DNA of 24,062 nucleotides, taken from Butyrivibrio sp. UBA3740 (GTDB lineage Bacteria; Bacillota; Clostridia; Lachnospirales; Lachnospiraceae). The notes under the pieces were generated by a model that ran no database searches, was not told the DNA's origin, and was given only the letters and a program-made list of their open reading frames with translations. The stretch's first letter is position 1. Each line of letters begins with the position of its first letter. Made by a program: the position numbers and the translations under genes. Shown here one piece after another: positions 17,789 to 24,062 of the stretch. Location: contig DFGW01000084.1 in NCBI GenBank assembly GCA_002372465.1, positions 1 to 24,062 on the forward strand, in the 5' to 3' direction.

Positions 17789-20650
17789 GTGTCAAAGATA
17801 AGTTTTGATAACAGGTTAATGTTCACTTACGAGTCTAAATCTTTTCCCGGAGTAAATAAGGTAGCAACACTGGTCAGACAGGACCTTTACCTGGTGACAG
17901 GGTTCCATGCAGGAGAATACGCAAGAGGTTGTAAATGCAGAAACCTGATAATCTACGGAACGGTAGACAGAAGCGATTACCTTAAGGAACTTGAGGAAAA
18001 TGGTTTTATTGATTTGGATGATGTAAGGGGAAAATGGGAGGTATACAGCTTTAAGGTGCTGGACAATCCTATGGAGGGCGTGGATCACGCACTGGTTATT
18101 GCCGGAAGTGACAAGCGCGGAACCATCTACGGGTTGTTTCACCTGTCGGAGCTTCTCGGAGTTTCGCCTCTCGTCAACTGGAATCATGTAATACCCAAGA
18201 AAAAGAAAAACGTATTCCTTACGGATGCAGTAAATATAGTAACTAAAGAACCATCAGTAAAATACAGAGGCTTCTTTATAAATGATGAATGGCCTGCATT
18301 TGCAAACTGGGCCATGGAGCACTTTGGAGGCATAAACGCAAAGTGCTACGAAAGAGTTTTTGAACTGCTCCTTAGGCTTAAAGGTAATTACTTATGGCCT
18401 GCAATGTGGCACTCCAATTTCAGCATGGACGGACCGGGGCTTGAGAGTGCAAGGCTGGCAGATGAATACGGCGTGGTAATGAGTACCTCACACCACGAGC
18501 CCTGCATGAGAAGCGGAGAGGAATACAGCCTGCTTAGAGGTGAGAATTCACTCTACGGCGATGCCTGGGACTTCATAAGTAACAGAGAGGGGATAACCCG
18601 TTTCTGGAGAGATGGACTTCTTAGGAACCAGGCTTTTGAAAATGTGATAACCCTGGGAATGAGGGGCGAAAGAGATTCCAAGATTCTTTCGGAGGATGCA
18701 ACTCTAAAGGAGAACATAGATCTTTTAAGGGATGTGCTAAAGACTCAGAACGGCCTTATTAAAGAAATCGTGGATGAGGATCTTAGCAAGGTTCCCAGGC
18801 AGATAGTTCTTTTCTCTGAGGTGGAAGAATACTTCTACGGCAATGAGAAAGTCAAAGGACTTATGGGAGACCCACAGCTGGACGGCGTAACACTGATGCT
18901 TTCAGACAACAACGTGGGATATACCAGGACTCTTCCGAGTAAAGAGATAGCTGATCATCCCGGCGGATTTGGAATGTACTATCACATGGATATGCACGGC
19001 GGACCTTATTCCTTCAAATGGATAGGAGCCACATATCTTCCCAGAGTCTGGGAACAGATGACTCAGGCCTACGACTTCGGAGTACGGCAGATATGGGTCA
19101 CCAATGTAGGAGATATAGGCACTCAGGAGCTGGGGCTTTCGTATTTCTTAGACCTGGCTTACGACATAGATAAGTGGGGAGGCACAGATGCTGCCATAAC
19201 CCAGGAATATATGAATGAGTGGGCTGAGAGGCAGTTTGGTGGTATGCTTCCTCTCTCCGGAAGGAACAAAGCCAAGAAGATCTTATGGGATTACACCTCT
19301 CTCCTTGAAAAGAGACGCCACGAGATCATGAACAAGGATGTTTACCACCCGCTTCACTTTGGAGAGGCTGACAGGATCCTTGAAACAAGCGATGAGATCC
19401 TGAAGGAAGCAGCGGCTCTGAAAAAGAGGATAGATGGCGAGAACCTTTCGGCATTCATATCTCTTTTGTATTATCCGGCCTGCGGAACGGCCAATCTGAT
19501 GAAGATGTGGATCCTGGCGGGGCGAAATGAGCTGTACGCCAAGCAGAACAGGATAGAAGCCAACGACATTGCAGACGAGATTGACATTTGCGTCAAGGAG
19601 GACGCTCGCCTTATTGATGAGTATGAAGAGGTGGACGGAGGCTTCTACAAAGGCTTTGGAAAGTCGGAGCATGTGGGATTTGTCAACTGGAACGAAGAGG
19701 ACAACAGGTATCCTTTAAGGTATCTGGTCTACGGGGCCAACTCCCCGAGGATGCTGGTTTCCAGAAAAGACGATGAGCATTATATGACAGGCCTTGAGTG
19801 GTGCGACAGACCGCAGACCTGGAGTGACATGCTAAGACCTGATGTGGACAGCATAGAGTTCGACCTGATAAGCGGAAGCGAAAAGCCTTTTAAATACAGG
19901 ATACATTCAGACTGTGGCTGGCTTGGGTTTTCAAGGACTGAAGGCGAAGTCAAAAAGAGAGAGCGGATTACCCTCAAGGTGAACAAAGTTCTTTTATCTG
20001 AGAAGGTCACAGGTACATTTGATGTGGAGAGTGTAGGCATCGGAAGAGCCCATGTGACAGTTGAGGCAGCGCCATTTGAAACTCCTGAAGGGTTATTTAT
20101 TGAGAGCGACGGCTACATCTGTATGGAGGCTGAGCACTTCGCAGATAAAAAGGACACATCAAAAGGGGCATTCAAAGTTCTTTCGCCCTATGGAAGAAGT
20201 GGAAGCGCCATAAAGGTATTTCCTTCCACCATGGATTTTCTGGAGGAAAAGAGGCGCCCAAGTGTAAGCTACAGATTCCTTGCTTTAGAGGATGCGGAGT
20301 ATGAGATCACCTTTGAACTGGCACCCACAACACCGGTTACCTTTACCGGGGGGCAGTTTTTAGGATATGCCATGAACGGTGGCAGGATAAAGATCATCAA
20401 TACAGTGCAAAAACCCGATGAACAGTTTTTCTTCAGCAAACAGTGGCAGGAGGAAGCTAAGGCCAGTGTCAAGAAGGTTACAGACACAGTCAGATGTGTC
20501 AAAGGGGAAAATAACCTGACGTTTGTCGGCATGAGCCCGGGAATTGTTTTGGAGAGAGTATTGATAGTAAGAAAAGGAATAGAACTTCCCAAGTCCTATC
20601 TGGGACCTAAGGAGAGCTATATCCATAATGAGGAGGAGAAAAATGAGTAA
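17789..20650 (+). CDS. GH115 xylan alpha-1,2-glucuronidase
   Basis: A 953-residue enzyme of the GH115 family, which removes (4-O-methyl)glucuronic acid from internal as well as terminal xylose of glucuronoxylan. Family blocks seen include 'KRGTIYGLFHLSELLGVSP', 'YRGFFINDEWP', 'GNYLWPAMWHSNF', 'STSHHEPCMRS', 'TLGMRGERD' and 'HMDMHGGPYSFKW'. The C-terminal part ('GYICMEAEHFADKKD' onward, about residue 775 to the end) matches the GH115 C-terminal beta-sandwich. The start is GTG 17789 behind a GGGGG ribosome site. There is no signal peptide, so it is cytoplasmic, unlike many secreted GH115 enzymes of Bacteroidetes. Its last 8 bases overlap the first permease gene, so it is translated with the transporter. 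Having both GH115 and GH67 would cover internal and terminal glucuronic acid. Confidence 0.96.
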   Translation: MSKISFDNRLMFTYESKSFPGVNKVATLVRQDLYLVTGFHAGEYARGCKCRNLIIYGTVDRSDYLKELEENGFIDLDDVRGKWEVYSFKVLDNPMEGVDHALVIAGSDKRGTIYGLFHLSELLGVSPLVNWNHVIPKKKKNVFLTDAVNIVTKEPSVKYRGFFINDEWPAFANWAMEHFGGINAKCYERVFELLLRLKGNYLWPAMWHSNFSMDGPGLESARLADEYGVVMSTSHHEPCMRSGEEYSLLRGENSLYGDAWDFISNREGITRFWRDGLLRNQAFENVITLGMRGERDSKILSEDATLKENIDLLRDVLKTQNGLIKEIVDEDLSKVPRQIVLFSEVEEYFYGNEKVKGLMGDPQLDGVTLMLSDNNVGYTRTLPSKEIADHPGGFGMYYHMDMHGGPYSFKWIGATYLPRVWEQMTQAYDFGVRQIWVTNVGDIGTQELGLSYFLDLAYDIDKWGGTDAAITQEYMNEWAERQFGGMLPLSGRNKAKKILWDYTSLLEKRRHEIMNKDVYHPLHFGEADRILETSDEILKEAAALKKRIDGENLSAFISLLYYPACGTANLMKMWILAGRNELYAKQNRIEANDIADEIDICVKEDARLIDEYEEVDGGFYKGFGKSEHVGFVNWNEEDNRYPLRYLVYGANSPRMLVSRKDDEHYMTGLEWCDRPQTWSDMLRPDVDSIEFDLISGSEKPFKYRIHSDCGWLGFSRTEGEVKKRERITLKVNKVLLSEKVTGTFDVESVGIGRAHVTVEAAPFETPEGLFIESDGYICMEAEHFADKKDTSKGAFKVLSPYGRSGSAIKVFPSTMDFLEEKRRPSVSYRFLALEDAEYEITFELAPTTPVTFTGGQFLGYAMNGGRIKIINTVQKPDEQFFFSKQWQEEAKASVKKVTDTVRCVKGENNLTFVGMSPGIVLERVLIVRKGIELPKSYLGPKESYIHNEEEKNE

Positions 20651-21584
20651 ACCTGCTGAGACTAAATCAAAAGTCAAATTCAGCGTATACATGAAGAAAT
20701 ACTGGCAGCTGTATGTAATGCTTTTTCTGCCACTTCTGTATCTTTTAATTTTCAAGTATTTCCCGATGGTTTATGTACAGATAGCCTTCAAGAAATACAG
20801 CATTGTTCAGAGCGTATGGGAAATGCCATGGGCCCAGAATCACGGATTCGAGTTCTTTATCAAGGCATTCAGCAACAACGATTTCAAGTATGCCCTTAAG
20901 AACACACTGGTACTGAATATTCTTGACCTGATATTCGGCTTCCCGGCACCTGTGCTGTTTGCGCTGATCCTTAATGAGCTCTGCTTTGTAAGGTATAAGA
21001 AGGTTGTTCAGACCATTGCCTATATGCCTCACTTCCTTTCATGGGTCATCATCTACAGCTTGGCACTTCAGCTCCTTGCACCTAATGCAGGACTTGTAAA
21101 CATGATCATCCAGAAGTTTGGTGGAGAAGCAATTCCTTTCCTCAATGATGAAGCTCACTGGATCAGAAGCTATATCGGATTTGGAATCTGGCAGAACTTT
21201 GGATGGGGCTCTATCATCTACCTGGCTGCTATTGCAGGTATCAACCCTGAACTTTATGAGGCAGCAGCTGTAGACGGCGCCGGAAGATTCAGAAAGATAT
21301 GGCACATCACCCTTCCCGGCATCAAGCCTACAATCGTGGTTCTTCTTATCATGAGCCTTGGTAATATCCTTGGCGGTGGATTTGACAGACCTTTCGCTTT
21401 CCAGAACAACCTGGTAATGCGTGTAGCTGACGTTATTGCAACATATGTTTACAGAGTAGGTATTAAGGGACTGCAGTTCTCCCTTACAACTGCTGTAGGA
21501 CTTTTCCAGTCTGTTGTAGGTGTTATCTTCCTGCTTCTTGCAAACTGGCTCTCACGAAGACTTGGTGAGAGAGGAATCTGGTAA
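20643..21584 (+). CDS. Carbohydrate ABC transporter permease, LplB type
   Basis: A 313-residue inner-membrane permease of the CUT1 family. The first membrane segment is near residues 19-38 ('LYVMLFLPLLYLLIFKYF') and about six are expected. The ATPase-contact EAA loop is at about residue 206 ('EAAAVDGAG'). ATG 20643 is chosen because AGGAGG (20631-20636) precedes it by 6 bases; an upstream in-frame ATG at 20628 lies before this ribosome site. The start overlaps the GH115 stop by 8 bases, indicating translational coupling. LplB/YtcP pairs import aldouronates in the Paenibacillus JDR-2 aldouronate cluster, so glucuronoxylan oligosaccharides are the likely cargo. No binding protein or ATPase is nearby. 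Confidence 0.94.
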   Translation: MSKPAETKSKVKFSVYMKKYWQLYVMLFLPLLYLLIFKYFPMVYVQIAFKKYSIVQSVWEMPWAQNHGFEFFIKAFSNNDFKYALKNTLVLNILDLIFGFPAPVLFALILNELCFVRYKKVVQTIAYMPHFLSWVIIYSLALQLLAPNAGLVNMIIQKFGGEAIPFLNDEAHWIRSYIGFGIWQNFGWGSIIYLAAIAGINPELYEAAAVDGAGRFRKIWHITLPGIKPTIVVLLIMSLGNILGGGFDRPFAFQNNLVMRVADVIATYVYRVGIKGLQFSLTTAVGLFQSVVGVIFLLLANWLSRRLGERGIW

Positions 21585-21598
21585 AGGAGGAGAAAGAG

Positions 21599-22471
21599 AT
21601 GAAAGTAAAATCTACTGCAGACAAAATATGGGATTACATATTCGTCTTCCTGTGTCTCATAGTAAGCGCGATCTGTATAATCCCTATGCTCAATCTTCTT
21701 GCGAAGTCTTTGAGCGGAACAGAATATCTGATCAGGAATGAAGTATATATCATTCCCAAAGGCTTTAACTTCGATGCATACGGAACAGTTCTGAAAGACC
21801 CTAAATATACAAGAGCTTTTGTGTGGACAGTTGCTCTGACAGTTATTTGCACATTGCTGTCACTTACAATGACAACCCTTTGTGCTTTCCCTCTTATATT
21901 TGAGAAACTCAAAGGCAGAAAGGCAATCAATATCTTTATTACCATAACAATGTTCTTCAATGCAGGAACTATCCCGAACTACCTGCTTATGCAAAAGCTT
22001 GGACTTTTAAGTAATCCGCTGGTTCTTATTATTCCCGGTGTGATGAGTGTTTACAACATGATCATCATGAGAAGTTTCTTTTACGGAATACCTGAGAGTC
22101 TTAGGGAATCAGCAGAGATTGACGGAGCAACATTCTTCCAGATCCTTTACAAGATATACGTTCCTCTTTCAAAGCCTGTTATGGCGACCCTGGCACTGTT
22201 CTATGCGGTTGGAAGATGGAATGGTTACTCAGATGCGTTGATGTATATGAAGGAAGAGAAGTTCTATCCGCTGCAGCTTCTTTTGTACAACATCATCAAC
22301 AACATCAACTCAGTTGAAGTTGCTACCCAGGAGGGTTTCTCATCACCCGGTCTTGCAGAGTCGCTTAAGGCTGCTATCGTAATGTTCTCTACGATACCGA
22401 TCCTTTGCATCTATCCGTTCCTTCAGAAGTACTTTGTGAAGGGCGTCATGATCGGTGCCGTCAAGGGATAA
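21599..22471 (+). CDS. Carbohydrate ABC transporter permease, YtcP type
   Basis: A 290-residue CUT1 permease, partner of the preceding protein. The EAA loop 'ESAEIDGATFF' is at about residue 170, and hydrophobic segments run throughout, starting at 'IFVFLCLIVSAICIIPML'. The ending 'YFVKGVMIGAVKG' is characteristic of this subfamily. AGGAGG (21585-21590) lies 8 bases before ATG 21599 and follows the previous stop immediately, so the pair is one operon. All six of its arginines use AGA/AGG, unlike the next gene. Normally a lipoprotein solute-binding gene would be close; here the next gene is a GH88 enzyme. Confidence 0.94.
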   Translation: MKVKSTADKIWDYIFVFLCLIVSAICIIPMLNLLAKSLSGTEYLIRNEVYIIPKGFNFDAYGTVLKDPKYTRAFVWTVALTVICTLLSLTMTTLCAFPLIFEKLKGRKAINIFITITMFFNAGTIPNYLLMQKLGLLSNPLVLIIPGVMSVYNMIIMRSFFYGIPESLRESAEIDGATFFQILYKIYVPLSKPVMATLALFYAVGRWNGYSDALMYMKEEKFYPLQLLLYNIINNINSVEVATQEGFSSPGLAESLKAAIVMFSTIPILCIYPFLQKYFVKGVMIGAVKG

Positions 22472-22529
22472 CCGGTCGGTATACATGTTCCAGGAACACC
22501 TATGCGCACAGAAGGAGAGGATGGAAACA

Positions 22530-23687
22530 ATGAGTCTGGACATCATGGAGAAGGTTGCACAGGAACCGGGCCTGAAGGCCTGGGCGGAAACCATGGCGGG
22601 AAAACTGGATGCCAAAATGCGCTTTGCTGTCAAAAAGGCGAATGAGGTCTCCTACATCCCGTATTCAACCGAGAACGGACAGTGGAAGGAGAACCGGATC
22701 GGCTGGTGGACCAATGGCTTCTGGCCGGCAACCATGAGGCAGATGCTCCTGCAGAACGGGAAGAGTCTGTACCGGGATGAAGCCGTCCGCGCTGAAAGTA
22801 TGCTGGATGATGCCCTGCGCGATTTCAAGAACCTGAGCCATGACGTCGGATTCATGTGGCTGATCCAGTCCGGAGTCCGCTATGCGCTGGAAAAGAATCA
22901 GGACAGCTTTGACCGTACACTGTTCGCGGCACAGACTCTGGCCGGACGGTATAATCCGTGTGGCTTCATCCGTGCCTGGAACGGCGAGGGCAGGGAAGGC
23001 TGGGCCATTATTGAATGCATGATGAATCTGCCGGTGCTCTACTGGGCAACCGAGGTGACCGGGGATCCGCGCTTCTCCCTGATCGCCATGCACCATGCAG
23101 ATACCACCATGAAGGCTTTTGTCCGGCCCGACGGCAGCTGCAACCATATCGTGATCTTTGATGCGTGTACGGGTGAGTTCCTCTCTAATCCCGGTGGCCA
23201 GGGCTATGAAAGCGGGTCCAGCTGGAGCCGCGGACAGGCCTGGGCGCTGTACGGGTTTACACTCAGCTATCTGCATACAGGAAAAAATGAGTATCTGGAT
23301 ACGGCGAGACGCGTGGCAGATTATTTCATCAGCCAGTGTCCGGACGGACTCCCGCGGTGCGACTTCAGGCAGCCTGAGGAGCCTGTGGTCCTGGACAATG
23401 CCGCGGGCAATATTGCCGCTTCCGGGCTTCTTGAACTGAGCCGGACTGTGCCTGAGAGCGATGCGGATCCCTACTTTGATGCGGCGATCCGGATCCTGAA
23501 GGCTCAGGAAGCCGGCTGTGCCGACTGGAGCGAGGATACACCGGCCATCTTCACCAGGTGCACCAGCGCGTACCATGAGCTCCAGGGACGGCATATACAG
23601 ATGCAGTATGCGGACTTCTTCTTCGTGGAAGCGATCGGGAAGCTTCTCGGTGAGCGCATGCTGGCCTGGTACCCGAACAGAGTATGA
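22530..23687 (+). CDS. GH88 unsaturated glucuronyl hydrolase
   Basis: A 385-residue (alpha/alpha)6-barrel enzyme. GH88 proteins hydrate and cleave the 4,5-unsaturated uronic acid left by polysaccharide lyases on glycosaminoglycan, gellan or similar fragments. Motifs seen: 'GWWTNGFWPA', 'SHDVGF' (Asp105, matching Asp88 of the Bacillus GL1 enzyme), 'GSSWSRGQAWALYGF' (substrate binding) and 'GLLELSR'. The residue matching the general acid/base Asp149 is Glu162 ('IIECMMNLP'). ATG 22530 is chosen because GGAGAGG (22514-22520) precedes it by 9 bases; upstream in-frame starts would overlap the permease. There is no signal peptide. Codon use is unlike its neighbours (18 of 24 Arg codons are CGN). It follows the permease by 58 bases with no terminator seen between. 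The family is secure; its place in a xylan cluster is odd. Confidence 0.93.
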   Translation: MSLDIMEKVAQEPGLKAWAETMAGKLDAKMRFAVKKANEVSYIPYSTENGQWKENRIGWWTNGFWPATMRQMLLQNGKSLYRDEAVRAESMLDDALRDFKNLSHDVGFMWLIQSGVRYALEKNQDSFDRTLFAAQTLAGRYNPCGFIRAWNGEGREGWAIIECMMNLPVLYWATEVTGDPRFSLIAMHHADTTMKAFVRPDGSCNHIVIFDACTGEFLSNPGGQGYESGSSWSRGQAWALYGFTLSYLHTGKNEYLDTARRVADYFISQCPDGLPRCDFRQPEEPVVLDNAAGNIAASGLLELSRTVPESDADPYFDAAIRILKAQEAGCADWSEDTPAIFTRCTSAYHELQGRHIQMQYADFFFVEAIGKLLGERMLAWYPNRV

Positions 23688-23715
23688 CCGGGTAATGTGT
23701 ATAGAGACTCATTGG

Positions 23716-23747
23716 ATGGAGCCGGAACCGAAAGGTTCCGGCTCCAT
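23716..23747 (+). terminator. Hairpin terminator after GH88
   Basis: A perfect 14-base stem (ATGGAGCCGGAACC, 23716-23729, with 23734-23747) closed by a GAAA tetraloop. Only a weak U-rich stretch (TCATTTC) follows, so efficiency may be moderate. It separates the GH88 gene from the sigma factor gene. Confidence 0.8.
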
Positions 23748-23928
23748 TCATTTCAGGGGTGTTTTTCCGGCAGCCCTCTCATGAATTCATATTGAAGGAG
23801 TCTCTCTGCCCGGGTGGTTTCCGGCGGATCCATCGTGGATACAGCACAGCAGGAACATTGCATCTGACGTCACGGTTATGACAATCGGCATGCCTGGAAA
23901 ATACCGGATGAAAAAAATTCCCGATTGT

Positions 23929-23954
23929 TGTAACATTCCATGATTTTGATCGTA
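23929..23954 (+). promoter_or_regulatory. ECF-type promoter (TGTAAC-N16-CGTA)
   Basis: TGTAAC (23929-23934), a 16-base spacer, then CGTA (23951-23954). This matches the layout of promoters read by Bacillus SigW/SigX-like ECF sigma factors, which have an AAC-containing -35 and a CGT-type -10. It lies 30 bases before the start of an ECF sigma gene, the expected place for autoregulation. The rest of 23748-23983 holds no recognisable gene. Confidence 0.65.
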
Positions 23955-23983
23955 TTGTCCTGTGAAGAAGGCAGGTGAAAGGG

Positions 23984-24062
23984 ATGTCGGAAGATCGGGA
24001 GCTTGTTGCTTGGCTGAAGGCCGGGAACATCGATGCGTTTGAGCAGCTGATCATGCGCTGGC
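23984..24062 (+). CDS. ECF-type RNA polymerase sigma factor, N-terminus (3' end outside window)
   Basis: The first 26 residues are visible: 'MSEDRELVAWLKAGNIDAFE' followed by 'QLIMRW'. The pattern 'LVxxLKxGNxxAFExLxxxx' is the start of sigma-70 region 2 in extracytoplasmic-function sigma factors. ATG 23984 is preceded by AGGTG (23973-23977) 6 bases upstream. An ECF-like promoter 30 bases upstream supports the call. G+C-rich codon use matches the GH88 gene and not the genes before it. The anti-sigma partner, if any, lies outside the window. Confidence 0.78.
   Translation, partial: MSEDRELVAWLKAGNIDAFEQLIMRW

Noticed and set aside
22665..23594. Long antisense open frame (309 codons) opposite the GH88 gene
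   Set aside because: High G+C coding DNA often leaves the opposite strand open. The sense frame carries clear GH88 motifs and the antisense frame has none.
23779..24054. Minus-strand open frame across the region before the sigma gene
   Set aside because: It overlaps the ECF-type promoter and the sigma factor start, both better supported, and shows no family signature.

Overview
The window looks like a chromosomal carbohydrate-utilisation region from a plant-fibre-degrading Firmicute, most likely a Lachnospiraceae relative of Butyrivibrio or Pseudobutyrivibrio. This is an inference from gene content (a BspA-like giant surface protein, cytoplasmic GH43, GH67 and GH115 enzymes, LplB/YtcP-type permeases, AraC regulators), strong GGAGG ribosome sites and AGA/AGG-biased arginine codons. 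No rRNA, tRNA, CRISPR array or transposase gene was seen.

Layout. 1-6780 holds the 3' part of a very large secreted leucine-rich-repeat protein, closed by a perfect bidirectional hairpin terminator. 6840-9620 (minus) is a carboxylesterase fused to a GH43 glycosidase with a C-terminal CBM6-like domain. From a divergent promoter region follow a stand-alone GH43 enzyme (9872-11395) and an SGNH acetylesterase of the sialate O-acetylesterase type (11596-13497). A long structured palindrome (13582-13757) separates that gene from a convergent AraC regulator (13766-14668, minus). A GH67 alpha-glucuronidase (14758-16758) sits between this regulator and a second AraC regulator (16755-17615, minus). Divergent from the second regulator, a GH115 alpha-glucuronidase (17789-20650) is translationally coupled to two ABC permeases (20643-22471). 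A GH88 unsaturated glucuronyl hydrolase (22530-23687), a terminator, an ECF-type promoter and the start of an ECF sigma factor gene complete the window.

How it fits together. The core from 6840 to 22471 reads as a machine for substituted glucuronoxylan fragments. The two permeases would import decorated oligosaccharides. Inside the cell, the esterase domain and the SASA protein would remove ester groups, the GH43 enzymes would remove arabinose or xylose, and GH67 and GH115 would remove (4-O-methyl)glucuronic acid. The two cupin-AraC proteins probably sense a sugar from this pathway. None of the enzymes has a convincing signal peptide, no secreted xylanase is present, and the solute-binding protein and ATPase for the permeases are not in the window.

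The segment after about 22472 differs. Arginine codon use switches from AGA/AGG to CGN, G+C rises, and the chemistry (a hydrolase for lyase-generated unsaturated uronides) does not match xylan. It is either an acquired segment or an assembly junction. The most interesting items are the esterase-GH43 fusion, this composition break, the Asp-to-Glu change in the GH88 active site, the 176-base palindromic element and the ECF-like autoregulatory promoter.
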